DNA of 64,000 nucleotides from Apoda limacodes (GCA_946406115.1 OX291557.1:14602501-14666500), one strand, 5' to 3'; shown: positions 44,325 to 55,050, counted from the first letter of the stretch. Notes: generated from the sequence alone by a model not told the origin. Numbers and translations are program-made.

Positions 44325-45110
44325 TAATTTTTAGGGTTCCGTACTTCAAAAGGAAAAAAGAAACTCTTACAGAATCACTTTGTTGTCTGTCTGTTAATAC
44401 CCTTTTTCTAAGGAACGCGTGAAGGTATCAAGTTAAAATTGAGCTCAAATTCTAAAGTCTACGGTCTCTAAAAGCTGTAAATAATCAAGCTTCTAAGTCA
44501 ACGCAAATAAAATAATACGGCCGAAATACGGCCATTTTAATGCATTGGTATACAATATTTGTATACAAATAAATTAAAACCTATGGGGTACTTCCCGTTA
44601 TCCTAGAATCATGAAATTTGGCACGAAGCAAGGTCTTGCATTACGAATATAGGGAAAAAAAAATCGTTAATTTTTAGCTATAACACATTAAAAAACGGTT
44701 TGTCTGTCTGTCTGTCAACCAAGACCCTTTTACTCAAGACCGCGTGAAGGTATCAAGTTGAAATTAATATCAAATACTAAATTCTACGGTCACTTAAAGT
44801 TTTAAAAATCAAGCTACTAAGTCAATGCAATAAAAAAATATACCCGAAATACGGTAATTTTTGTCGCATATTGTGACACAAATAAATGAAAACCTATGGA
44901 TAGGGTACTTGCCGTTGACCTAGAATTATAAAATTTGGCAAGATGTTCCATCACAATCACAAATAGGAAAAAAATAAAAAACTGATAATTTAAGCATAAA
45001 CCTGTTAAACTTGATCACATGATTGAAGAACTATCTACATTTTAAAATAAGTTTGAACGGAACCCTCGCTACGCGACCCAGACTCGCACTTGGCCAGTTT
45101 TTTTATTAAA
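44325..45110 (+). repeat. GGTTCCGTACC-family, second subtype, with a duplicated interior
   Basis: Begins TTTTTAGGGTTCCGTACTTC and ends GGAACCCTCGCTACGCGACC plus ACTCGCACTTGGCC. The interior runs twice: TGTCTGTCTGTTAATACCC and then TGTCTGTCTGTCTGTCAACC; GAAGGTATCAAGTTAAAAT and GAAGGTATCAAGTTGAAAT; AAAACCTATGGGGTACTTCC and AAAACCTATGGATAGGGTAC. It is either a tandem internal duplication or two overlapping insertions. Confidence 0.65.
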
Positions 45111-46127
45111 TATAAAAACTTTTGTGTAAAAACTTGTCTTAACATATACTTACTTGTTTCATAATAGTGCAGTACGTTATACAGAAATCCTTTTATATAA
45201 CCTGACAACTAAAACAACGTGTGTATAATAAGATACGGATACAAAAATAAGTTACGGATATAGAAAGAACCGTACATATTCTTTTATAAAATATTCATTA
45301 ACTACCTTCGGAAAACTCAGTGAAATGTGAAATGGAATCAGTCAGGTGAACTGGGTCAAGTTCAGAATAATCTGTCTCTTTATGGACTTCCTGTGTTTAA
45401 AGGACACTGAAAATCTGTGTCAAGTTACGATAACTTGAGATCGCAGGGACGGCTCCAAATATAGACTTATTATCGTAACCTTATTATTTTATGTTTATAA
45501 TACTATTTCAGGGACCAATTAACAATCCAAGATGTAGTTATATAAATATGTATAGATAGGATAAGTGAACAATATGTGCAGCGTTCAAAGTTCCCGGTTT
45601 TATACTAGAGTAGATTTCATTTATCAGCAAAAATACTTACAAGGAGCTTTGTCCAACTGGAAAGGTATTCAATTAGTTTGGTATATTGAAACTATTTTAA
45701 TAAAGATGAAATACTGATTAAGTAACTGATTAACTTATCAACTGAGACCGAAGTTTGTATGAAGATGGCTTTAAATACTGATAGATTTATCTTTATTTAA
45801 TTGTTTACTCCTATAAAACTGTTTCTAGAAACACCATCTTATGTATATTCTAATAGGGTTAAAAGTTATAGTTAAGTCAAGGTTAAGTAAACAACACATT
45901 TTACAATAATAAAACATTTATTATAACTTAATTGTTGTATCCAGGCAGGCATCTATTTGCAGGTATTAACAAACCATAATTATTTTTAATGAGTCTCAAA
46001 ACGTACTGCGAAGAATAACTATAAAGTTGCATAGGTTCATATATTTTTTTAACGTTGTCCTCTCTGCTACAAAACTTTTTACTAAAAAAACCCTTAAATT
46101 GATTTTTATTAATTAATTTTAAGTAAC

Positions 46128-46280
46128 TTACTGCCGCACTGAGAGACTTCACTTAATTTTGGTGGTTACTTAAGAAAACCCTGTAATACTTTTGTCTATA
46201 CGAATAAAGACAATTATTGAATAAACAAAAATGTTTATTATCATTTTATTGTTATTTTGCGTCTCTGAGTGCGGCAGTAA
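46128..46280. repeat. 153-bp MITE with 20-bp terminal inverted repeats
   Basis: TTACTGCCGCACTGAGAGAC (46128-46147) is mirrored at 46261-46280 with one mismatch. Non-coding interior. The frame 45928-46152(-) reads into it by chance. Confidence 0.75.
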
Positions 46281-46424
46281 TAGCTATTTAATGTTTGTTC
46301 TTTACCAAAATATTTCAAGAAATAACTTTGTAAGTAGGTATATTATATCTGTCGCTCATGGCTAGTCCGTCTCTTCATTTTTATAGTTCAACTGGATGTC
46401 AGTGCTTCAATAAGTGTGTTTTTA

Positions 46425-46815
46425 AGGTTCCGAACCAGAACCCTTGGTGCGAGTTTAGTGTCTGTCTATATGTCACAACGGCTTTTTTCAGCAACTTAAA
46501 AAGCTAAAGACTTAAAATTTGGCATTGCTTTAAAATTTACGTATCTTTCTAAGGTAACAGATGTAAAAATAGTTCGTATGAACTTTAAAATCCCAAAATA
46601 GCAAATGGGGTTCTTTCAATTACAACCTGGTTGAACGCTTGCGTTCTTACAACCCCCAGTATGACCAGTTTAAAGAACCCTCTCATCGACCGGTTTTCCT
46701 ATATAACTCATTCCTTGAGCTCTTGCAGTGAAACGCAGCAAAGAAACGGAATAATTAATATTAAGAACCCTTGGTGCGCAAGTCCCACTCGCACTTTACA
46801 ATTTTTTTTTAATTA
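46425..46815 (+). repeat. GGTTCCGTACC-family degraded copies
   Basis: TTTTAAGGTTCCGAACCAGA with an early GAACCCTTGGTGCGAG, and a second end AAGAACCCTTGGTGCGCAAG plus CCCACTCGCACTTTAC. Probably two degraded copies; ends are approximate. Confidence 0.5.
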
Positions 46816-47147
46816 TTACCTTAAATGTACAAGACAAGTAAATAGTAAGTTTTACCCAAATGTAAACAAAAATCATTTTTTTTGTTATACATTTTCGTAA
46901 TAACAGTGCGGTGCGATAAACGAGGTAACTTTAACCAAATTACATTTGCAAAAATATACGATAGGGTGATTAAAGTTTTTTTTGCTTTTGATTTACATAG
47001 TTCAAAACATTCACGAGTATTGTAATAAAATTAAGGATTTTTTTCATGATCAGGTTTAAATAATATACAATATGAGTTCAAAATTATTATATTTTACATC
47101 AAATGCATGTCTTAACAATTGTATGTCTAAGACGACATATTATAAAA

Positions 47148-47153
47148 TTTATT
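47148..47153 (-). terminator. Possible poly(A) signal AATAAA (minus strand)
   Basis: TTTATT only 15 bases beyond the stop of the 47169-47819 gene. Such a short 3' UTR is unusual, so a more distal signal may be used. Confidence 0.4.
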
Positions 47154-47168
47154 ATTTAAAAAATACCT

Positions 47169-47819
47169 TTAAATTTCATGAGATAAGGCAATATGACCGG
47201 TATATGCATATGGGATAGCATGAGTGATAAGAGGAGAGGTATGAAGGTCTACCCTAGATTGATGAGATACAGCTGTTGGAGCAAAGAAGGTCGGTAAAGC
47301 AAGAGAAGCTGAACGTTTTTTGATAAAATGAATAGGATATGAAAAAGGTGCATGAGATATGATTGAAGTAGATATTACAGGGTTAGTAGCATGAGGGACA
47401 GAAATAATTGGAGCAGCTGCAGCGTACGTAGGATGAGAATAGAAGGTGCTTAAAGGTACAACTGATCTCTTCTTGATAAAATGCAAAGGAGAATAGTCAT
47501 AGTTAATATGAGTTGTTGGGACTATATGAGCTCTGTGTATAACTGGTCCAATGCTTGAAGGAATCAAAGAAACGTAAGTGGAAGGTGTAATGTAGTGTCC
47601 CAACAAATCTGTCGAGCGCTTCTTGATCAAATGTGCCAACGGGTAAGCTTCTGTATATATGTAAGGCGATGGATGCACTACACTGCTGGCTTGCTTCGTG
47701 ATTGTTGTCGTCGCTGGTGAAAGTAAAGTAGAAGTGTACGTCACAGGAGCCACGAGGAATGAGCTAGGCTTGGCGAGAGCCAAAGCAATGGAAGCGTACA
47801 ACACCACCAACTTGAACAT
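47169..47819 (-). CDS. Cuticular protein (216 aa) with three H(L/F)IKKRS units
   Basis: The ATG (47819) sits one base after the CACAGACCAC leader motif. Residues 1-16 (MFKLVVLYASIALALA) form a signal peptide. HLIKKRS (63-69), HFIKKRS (113-119) and HFIKKRS (164-170) are spaced 50 and 51 residues apart, so the mature protein is made of repeated segments of about 50 residues, each ending in a tribasic KKR. TAVSHQSRVDLHTSP (182-196) is the retinin/CPLCA-like motif shared with the neighbours; the tail is AYTGHIALSHEI. Composition is richer in Thr, Ser, Ile and His than in the Ala-rich members. Single exon. The related genes have one KRS site each, so the triplication is peculiar to this one. Whether KKR is cleaved by furin-type proteases is inference. 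Confidence 0.88.
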   Translation of the reverse strand: MFKLVVLYASIALALAKPSSFLVAPVTYTSTLLSPATTTITKQASSVVHPSPYIYTEAYPLAHLIKKRSTDLLGHYITPSTYVSLIPSSIGPVIHRAHIVPTTHINYDYSPLHFIKKRSVVPLSTFYSHPTYAAAAPIISVPHATNPVISTSIISHAPFSYPIHFIKKRSASLALPTFFAPTAVSHQSRVDLHTSPLITHAIPYAYTGHIALSHEI

Positions 47820-47843
47820 TGTGGTCTGTGTTGTTCGAAATCA

Positions 47844-47879
47844 ACTGATGTCCTTACAACGAGTCGCATCCTATTTATA
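47844..47879 (-). promoter_or_regulatory. Core promoter of the 47819 gene
   Basis: On the minus strand CTATAAATAGG (TATAAATA, 47872-47879) and initiator ACATCAGTTG with its A at 47846, 33 bp away. CACAGACCAC at 47821-47830. Confidence 0.85.
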
Positions 47880-48399
47880 GAGAGGTATCCTGAAAAGGGC
47901 GATCTGGTTTCGAATACCGGTGCAAGGTGGCATGCATGCAGGAAACTGAAGACCACAATTAAACGAGGCCAACGAGAAGCTGCATTTTGAACATTACCGT
48001 CGTGACTATCTGAGGAAAAAAGAAAAAAAAGCCACGTTTGTTTATTACTGTTCACATACGAGGATAAAATGCATCTGTAGAAAAAAAAAAAATAACAAAT
48101 GCGAGTGCGTATTAAAACTGAGAAACCTATAAATTATACTGTTTTTGCTTCGAAATTACAAAGGTTTTTGAACTTTTTATTACATTCTATATTATTTTTA
48201 AATATAAAGTTGCTTATTGAACTCATAATGCATTGTTTATAACAACTTTAAGAGCATTTAAAGGAAATGTTACAAAAAATTAAAATATTAAAAATTAGCT
48301 GAGTACCTACGCCAAAGTGTTTTACACACATAAACTTAAGAGGATACGCTTCGCGGCGCCTTCAAGCGGGCTTTATACAAACGAATTTACTCATTTTTT

Positions 48400-48830
48400 T
48401 TTTAGGGTTCCGTACCCAAAGGGTGATAAGCGGAACCCTATTACTAAGGCTCCGTCTGTCACCAGGCTGTATCTCATGTACCCTGATAGTTAGACAGTTG
48501 AAATTTTCACAAAAGATGTATTTCTGTTGCCGCTATAGCAACAAATAATAAAAAATAGAATAAAATAAATATTTAAGGGGGCTCCCATACAACAAACGTG
48601 TTTTTTTTGCTCCATTTTGCTCGATATTGATAACGGCAACAGGTAGACGCTTAAAATATGCACAGAATATTTAGTTATTTTGTCACTTTAAAAATAAATA
48701 ATTTAATTAAAATAAAAGAAATATTTAAGGGGAGTTCCCATAAAGCAAACGTGATTTTTTTTGCCATTTTTATAGTACACGGAACCCTTCGTGCGCGAGC
48801 TCGACTCACACTTGGCCGATTTTTTACATT
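48400..48830 (+). repeat. GGTTCCGTACC-family repeat, near full length
   Basis: TTTTTAGGGTTCCGTACCC, CGGAACCCTATTACTAAGGC, CACCAGGCTGTATCTCATG, AGATGTATTTCTGTTGCCGC, GGGGGCTCCCATACAACAAA and the end ACGGAACCCTTCGTGCGCGA plus CACTTGGCCGATTTTTT. Confidence 0.8.
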
Positions 48831-49039
48831 TACTGATCAATCACTGTGAAATTACTTAGTCATAATCCCAAGCCTGTGTCTGTGTCTGTGGTTTCACAAA
48901 ATCTTGCAAAATGTTTTTATTAACTAGAAATCTTTCATGAAACCATTTGTATGAAAAACTAGTATTCTGTTTAACTTTTCAACTATAGCATCTGGCACGC
49001 TGCAGGCCTATTTATTACTAGAAAATGTTTTTAAAATTT

Positions 49040-50560
49040 CGTGGTGTTTGGTTCGACTGTTATTATGAATACTCATATTATGAAACTAAAGTTTACAAAC
49101 TAATAAACAACAAAGAATGTTATGAAACAATCAATTATGATTTATGTACTGATATCTGTGCAAAAATTAGTAAACTATACCTAAACATACAGGGTAAAAT
49201 GAAAAATTTTCTGAGACTTATTGCAAAATACTATTACCTCCTTACCCTACAACACCTCACTTTTATATCCTTCCAAAAGTTCAAAAGAAAGAAAATCTAG
49301 GAAGACCAATTAAAGCATCATACAGCAGCTCTATTGAGAGAATATCGGCATTTGTAGTCTATTTTTTACAAAAAATAGTAAAAAACCTCAAATCCTATAT
49401 ATCAGACACCAATAACTTTTTACAAATTATTCAAAAAACAATAATTTCAAAACGTACGTTCATACGCTAACCTATTTATGGGTAAATCTTCTCTCTCTCT
49501 CTCCCTCTCTTCTCTCCTTCAGAGTCTCGCCCTAAAAGCCCGGTGGAACAGTAATGGCTGCACCAGCCAACTGCAGTCTAGTCATTACAGAAAAAAAAGG
49601 GTGAACTTAAAATACATTTCTTAGAACAATGTCCTATAAAACCCTTGATCTGGCTTCGATTCATTAATGATATTTTCATAATATGAAACCAACTCAATTT
49701 CTTCATTTAATATATTTTATAATGATCTCAACAATGTTAGTCACCTCAAGTTCACTCATGAAATATCAGACAAACAAATAAAATTCCTCAATGTCGATAT
49801 CACCATTTCCTCAGAAAATCACGTCAACACTTTAGTTCATTTTAAACAAACAAACAGAAAGCTGCCATCCTTTTTATACAAAAAAAATGAATCCCATATT
49901 CTGTTTCACTTTTAGGAAAACGAATCTGCAATAAAAAACCATTATAAGAAAACTTTCAGTAAACTATACATAAGGTATTTACACAGAGGCAATATGCAAA
50001 AACTTTTAAATAAACAAATATACATAAAACAGATGTATCCCAAACCAAAGCAAAATATTTCAATGATATTCGATTTATTACCAATTGCTTCCATGGATTT
50101 TACCTGTTCTGCACACAAATACAGAAACAAAAACCTTAATTACTAAATTACATTAAGGCAAAATAAAAACATCCAAAACATAAATTAATTTCTTAACAAA
50201 GAAATTTATAAACAATAAACAAAAATTATATTATTTATCTTTAGCCACATTACTGTGTTACAAAGCTCGATGCAAAACCTGCGCAATCATTAATAACACA
50301 TCACTTATCAATTAACAGAATTCTCAGAAATCATACCATACCCAACCACATACTATATGTAAAACTTCCTAGTGTATTCATGTCATAGAATGTTTATACT
50401 GTTCATTTTACTACATTGGTGAAACCACAAATCCATTACACATCAGTATGAATGGCCTCAGACACACAACAGACTCCATTCTCAACTCTCCCCTTCCCAT
50501 TCCAAGACATGAGCGTTCCCATGATAAGAAATTTAATTAATGCTATCAGGTAAGAACAAA
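49040..50560 (+). mobile_element. Decayed Penelope-like retroelement (reverse transcriptase + GIY-YIG remnants)
   Basis: Plus-strand fragments in shifting frames follow the Penelope-like order. First, TPHFYILPKVQ then LGRPI (about 49252-49315). Next, ERISAFVVYFLQKIV and YISDTNNFLQII (about 49335-49430). Then RFINDIFII (about 49657), where the catalytic D-D of the reverse transcriptase reads N-D, and IKFLNVDITI (about 49780). After these come a Cys pattern C-x4-C-x2-C (about 50256), and CLYCSFYYIGET followed by HISMNGLRHTTDS (about 50391-50470), a GIY-YIG endonuclease remnant. Multiple stops and frameshifts make it non-functional. Recognition is by family knowledge of motif order. A (CT)n tract at about 49486-49510 lies within it. 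The frame 49025-49300 is its first fragment. Confidence 0.8.
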
Positions 50561-51297
50561 ATCATTAAGGTTTCAATCCACCAATATCAATTATTGATCT
50601 AAAAACATGGTAAACGTTAATTCATTTGGATATACTTTACTCCAAGACTTAATAAAATTCATTAAAAATCATAAGAATTTCTTATTATTTTGTCAATTAG
50701 AATATTTTTTATCTTACATCATTCATAAACTCATTCAACCTCTATTATTGTTTGTTTGTTTTTTAACGTCAAAAATAAAAATACATAGAATCATAGATTT
50801 ATTTACATTTAATTTAATTATATCTTACTATAATATTGTATGTATTTATATAGCATTGATAACGTCAATATTAGTCGAAATATCTGCTTTTAATTGAAGT
50901 TTATTTTGTTTATATTTTATTTATAGTGTACGCCAAATTATAGTAGTCCCTTGGTATATTATTATATTTCTGCATAGACATACTTATATAGGTAAATATA
51001 TAAATACCTACATATGAGGAGGTGAGGAACATAATCTTAAAATATACACTTTTGACTTTTATGTTTTTTTTGTTTGATTCGGGTAAAGGACATTAAACTA
51101 CGTCGTCTAATAATTTTAAAGTCATCAAAAACATCCTTTTTTCCCTGTTCAAAACTATGTTTGAAAATAGTTTTACTGTCAAAACCATATCCTTTCCTAT
51201 TTTGTTAGATTTTTTATTCATTATATAGTTTATTTATTTTTATTAAAATGGTTGTTTATATCTTTTGTGTTCGAAACCTCACAAAAACGATAAAAAA

Positions 51298-51486
51298 TTG
51301 GTGTCGGTCTTGTGTCCCCCCTGATAGTTCCCCTGGGGGAGCCATCAGGATTTCAAAAGTTTTGTTGTTTCCCCAAGGCTGGGAAGATAACTGAACTTCC
51401 TTTCTAATACCATTTTAGGGACTCGTATCCCCCCTGTCATAGTCTTGTTTTGCGGTTTAAACTCAGGGACACGAGACCGACACCAA
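51298..51486. repeat. 189-bp MITE with 21-bp terminal inverted repeats
   Basis: The left end TTGGTGTCGGTCTTGTG plus TCCC (51298-51318) is mirrored at 51466-51486 with one mismatch. An inner imperfect hairpin (CCTGATAGTTCCCC against GGGGGAGCCATCAGG) lies near 51320-51350. No coding capacity. Confidence 0.75.
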
Positions 51487-52483
51487 AAATTTTGAGTAAC
51501 CTATCCATGTTCCGAAGTTCTTTTACACGACTTCCATTTATCCGAAAACGGTTTACAGAATTTTATCATCTAGATGTTTTGTTTTACAAGAACTTGCATA
51601 ACCACAATATCATTGGCCAAAAACTATATGTCCAAAGTTACAACATCCAATCAACCTATGCACTAACTATCTTTTTTAAAATTGATGTCATAAAAAAGGC
51701 GAAGTGTAGTTAATATAATGTATAGTATTCTGGTGTCGGATAAGTGAAAAGTGGGCATAAGGAATTCGGATCATAATTTAAACTTCAGAACACAAAGGAA
51801 AGTTAGGTTGTTAAGCCGGCCAAGTGCCAGAAACGTGTCCTGTTTTTTTTTTTTAGTATATATTTTATATATCATTCCAAAATCCAAGACGAAATATTGT
51901 AAAAATGATTCTCTTAAATTCCATTGGCTGGTGTACGAGTTTGTTAGATATTAGGGTATTATGCTTTTTTTGCACTTTTGAAAACGGGAACTATAATATT
52001 TCCTACGGAGTTATGATTCTACGGAAAGGTAGAATAGTTTGGCTAATGTCCCTAAAGATCTGTTAGATATAGATCATAGAATCAATCAGGAAATGTCAAA
52101 GTTAACAACTGAAAATTAAAGTTAACGAAATATCGTTCAAACAGTATTTAGTACGAACGAACATTCATATACCTGCCTAAAATAAAAAAAGAAATTAGCT
52201 GCCATAATGACGTATTACGTAATTGTAAGTTCACACCATTTCGATAAAGTATTGAATATGGCGACTGAAATTTGGATTTTTAACCACCAGGTTATTGCAC
52301 TTTATGTAGAATTTAGAAAAAAACTGCTTTTATCGCAAAAAAGTCTTGTACTTTTTTTTTTTCTTTTCTTTCAAAAAATACATGACAACAACAAAACAAA
52401 AAGACATGTTTCTTGAACCCCCCTTACATTTTTGCTTTTTGTTTTCTTCCCCTTCAGATCACAAAGATTAACGACAGCTGTCA

Positions 52484-53503
52484 TAATATGACAACAGTCA
52501 GAACCAACGACTTAACGTGCCCTCCGAGGAACGGATATGCTCAAAAAAATACTACTTGGCGGTCACCCATCCCGCTACTGACACACCCGACGTTGTTTAG
52601 TCCCGAGAAAGGACATAGGCTACTTAAAACCGTTAAGTATTAGTCGCTTTTTTCTATAATTGAGGAGTTGCCGTTGAAATTCTACACTGGTAACCGAAGT
52701 TAGGACGGGTGGAACCGTGGGCAAAAGCTAGTTAAAAATAAAAGCACGATTCAACAAATTATTTAAAACCGATACAGTCTTGTCACCTACATATTACATG
52801 AAACTCTTGGTTTTAGGGTTCCGTACCCAAAGGGTTACACCGGGCTGTATCTCATGAAACGTGATAGTTAGACAGTTGAAATTTTCACAGAAGATGTATT
52901 TCTGTTGCCGCTATAACAACAACAAAAAATAGAAAAAATTAAATATTTAAGGGGGCTCCCATACAACAAACGTTTTATTTGCCGTTTTTATAGTAATATG
53001 ACAACAGTCAGAACCAACGACTTAACGTGCCCTCCGAGGAACGGATATGCTCAAAAAAATACTACTTGGCGGTCACCCATCCCGCTACTGACACACCCGA
53101 CGTTGTTTAGTCCCGAGAAAGGACATAGGCTACTTAAAACCGTTAAGTATTAGTCGCTTTTTTCTATAATTGAGGAGTTGCCGTTGAAATTCTACACTGG
53201 TAACCGAAGTTAGGACGGGTGGAACCGTGGGCAAAAGCTAGTTAAAAATAAAAGCACGATTCAACAAATTATTTAAAACCGATACAGTCTTGTCACCTAC
53301 ATATTACATGAAACTCTTGGTTTTAGGGTTCCGTACCCAAAGGGTTACACCGGGCTGTATCTCATGAAACGTGATAGTTAGACAGTTGAAATTTTCACAG
53401 AAGATGTATTTCTGTTGCCGCTATAACAACAACAAAAAATAGAAAAAATTAAATATTTAAGGGGGCTCCCATACAACAAACGTTTTATTTGCCGTTTTTA
53501 TAG
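52484..53503 (+). repeat. Perfect 510-bp tandem duplication
   Basis: 52484-52993 and 52994-53503 are adjacent direct copies with an offset of 510 bp. Reading them against each other I found no difference. The unit spans the 3' part of one dispersed repeat (ACAACAGTCAGAACCAACG...CACACCCGACGTTG), a ...AAAAGCTAGT-family 3' half, and the 5' part of a GGTTCCGTACC element. The second copy alone continues into that element's 3' end (ATAATGGTACGGAATCC...). Either very recent or an assembly artefact. Confidence 0.9.
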
Positions 53504-53640
53504 ATAATGGTACGGAATCCTTCGTGCGCGAATCCGACTTGGCCAATTTTTTTTATGGTTCCGTAGCCATTTTCGTATAGTTTCGTCATGTTAGTCCGAT
53601 CGTCCGTCCGTCTATCCGTCTGTAAATTTTCCCTTTAAAT
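53504..53640 (+). repeat. GGTTCCGTACC-family 3' end plus a second short fragment
   Basis: GGTACGGAATCCTTCGTGCG ends the element begun in the duplication. TTTTTTATGGTTCCGTAGCC and TCCGATCGTCCGTCCGTCTA then start a further truncated copy. Confidence 0.6.
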
Positions 53641-53992
53641 GATTTATCTATTTTCATAAGCATTGCTTTAGTCAACATACTTTTGAATATTCCAAAATGC
53701 TAACATTCTTTAAAATTTGATTAAACTTTGATCTTTTCCAGCACTTAATAAAATAAATTTTATTGCTATACCATCGTAATACTACCTACTATTATGTATT
53801 CTGTGGTCAGCTACCGATGGTAAAATGAAATTTGAATTAAAAGAATGGCCAATAATAATAATCAATCAAATTAGTACCTAAGTGACATTTAGCGATAAGT
53901 TCTCAGGAGTACAAAGCCTTATTATCTTAGCAAAAGTTGTCCACTCAGGGCCAGCAGCTTCTTCCGGCATCGCCTATCATCTTTGTGTCCAG

Positions 53993-54030
53993 TATAAAAG
54001 GCCAATTGCAAATATGAAATTGCATCAGTC
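53993..54030 (+). promoter_or_regulatory. Core promoter of the 54068 gene
   Basis: TATAAAAG (53993-54000) and initiator GCATCAGTC with its A at 54027, 34 bp away. About 60 bp upstream, TTATCTTAGCAAAAGTTGTC, CACTCA, CTTCCGGCATCGCCTATCAT and CTTTGT are almost identical to the copy before the 58561 gene. Confidence 0.85.
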
Positions 54031-54067
54031 TTTTTAAGTGCAAATACTTACACAGACCTCTTCAAAA

Positions 54068-54460
54068 ATGATGAAGCTGGTGGTGTTATCTTGCCTATTG
54101 GTCGCAGCATCAGCAGGTTTACTGGCACCCCTGCCATATGCCGCATTCCTGTCGCCTTACAACTACCGTGGCCCATTGTCACTGGCTCCTGGTCAACCGG
54201 CTAACGTTTTGGGTGCTGATGGCAGGCCTCTTGACACCTTAGAAGTTAACTTGGACCGTTCAGCACACCTTACAGCTAAGGCTTTGGATGGAGGCATACA
54301 CCTGTTGAAGAAACGCTCAGTTGCTTCAGTGTTCACCGCCCCAGTTGCTCATGTGGCCCCATTAATCGCTAGTCCAGCTCCGATCACCTACCATGCTCCC
54401 ATCACCACAGCTCATATCGCCCCCATCACATACACATCCTATGCCCGTGCTCTGTTCTAA
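54068..54460 (+). CDS. Small cuticular protein (130 aa), tandem copy 1
   Basis: Starts at ATGATG (54068); the codons before it are leader and the frame's formal opening at GTG 54038 is not used. Signal peptide MMKLVVLSCLLVAASA, then GLLAPLPYAAFLSPYNY and a Gly/Pro/Leu stretch. DTLEVNLDRSAHLTAKAL (56-73) is a diverged form of the DTPEVVAARAAHFQAKAL motif at 36549, followed by HLLKKRS (78-84) and a tail of API(T/S)-type repeats (SPAPITYHAPITTAHIAPIT) ending YARALF. It lacks the SHQSRVD motif. Secreted, single exon. It differs from the copy at 58561 at seven residues. Family placement rests on the shared motif, promoter and location. Confidence 0.88.
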   Translation: MMKLVVLSCLLVAASAGLLAPLPYAAFLSPYNYRGPLSLAPGQPANVLGADGRPLDTLEVNLDRSAHLTAKALDGGIHLLKKRSVASVFTAPVAHVAPLIASPAPITYHAPITTAHIAPITYTSYARALF

Positions 54461-54498
54461 GAAGATTCTGTGAAAAACAATGGATAACTGAGATTATT

Positions 54499-54504
54499 AT
54501 TAAA
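54499..54504 (+). terminator. Poly(A) signal ATTAAA (AATAAA lost)
   Basis: ATTAAA 38 bases past the stop. The AATAAA used by the tandem copy (59000) reads AATAGA here, so this copy must rely on the variant signal. Confidence 0.55.
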
Positions 54505-54727
54505 CGAATAGAATGAGGAGATTGTATTTTATTGTTTTACATGTAAATATATTTTACACTTACCCAGTATGTTAAACTGTACAATGGTTAGCTTCCACTG
54601 CTGGCTGTAGGTGCATTTACACTAAATTGAAAAAATCATGGATTAATTTTAAAATTTAATTAAACTTTTTTTTTCGTATATGTTTATTTTCAAAAAACCA
54701 ATCTTGTTAGCTTGTTAAATAAGCTCA

Positions 54728-55050
54728 GAGTCGCTCAGCAAGCTATGGCAAGAGCTATGCTTGGTGTGTCTGCGCGATTAAACGAAACGAGGAAATTCGC
54801 CAAAGAACTAAGGTTACCGACATAGCTCAAACAGTTAGCAAGCTGAAGTGGCAGTGGGCTGACTGACTGATGGGGAAGATAGTTTTCGAGTTGCGACCAC
54901 GGATCAGAAAAACGCAGCGTGGGATGGCCTCCCACCAGGTGGCTGGTTAGAGGCGCAGGAAGCCGATGAGCGTGGGCGGCTTAGGACTGGCCGGTGTGGA
55001 GACATATTGGGGAATACCTACGTTCAGCAGTGGACGTCTTCTAGCTGATA
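54728..55050 (+). mobile_element. RTE-type LINE 3' relic, second copy
   Basis: RVAQQAMARAMLGVSARLNE and TRKFAKELRLPT read on the plus strand. Then, in frames broken by stops, come blocks matching 27700-27970 at the DNA level (GTTACCGACATAGCTCAAA, CAAGCTGAAGTGGCAGTGGG, CGCAGCGTGGGATGGCCT, CTACGTTCAGCAGTGGACGT). Deletions and stops make it dead. Confidence 0.8.

Larger units (their letters stand above)
40658..47147. other. Intergenic (6.5 kb), repeat-rich
   Basis: Holds two or three GGTTCCGTACC-type elements of a second subtype, a hairpin, small MITEs and dispersed repeats, listed separately. The stretch 42900-43340 is GC-richer with a 9-bp hairpin (GTCGACCGA at 43220, complement at 43246) and resembles a transposon remnant. 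From 45110 to 45900 I see nothing identifiable. Confidence 0.5.
47880..53992. other. Intergenic (6 kb): retroelement relic, MITE, tandem duplication
   Basis: The identifiable contents are given separately. 50600-51290 is very AT-rich; the frame 50607-50897 there has no domain and follows the Penelope-like relic. 51490-52470 has two short frames without recognisable content. Confidence 0.5.

Noticed and set aside
50607..50897. 96-codon frame after the Penelope-like relic
   Set aside because: Ile/Leu/Phe-rich with no motif; fits random AT-rich sequence.
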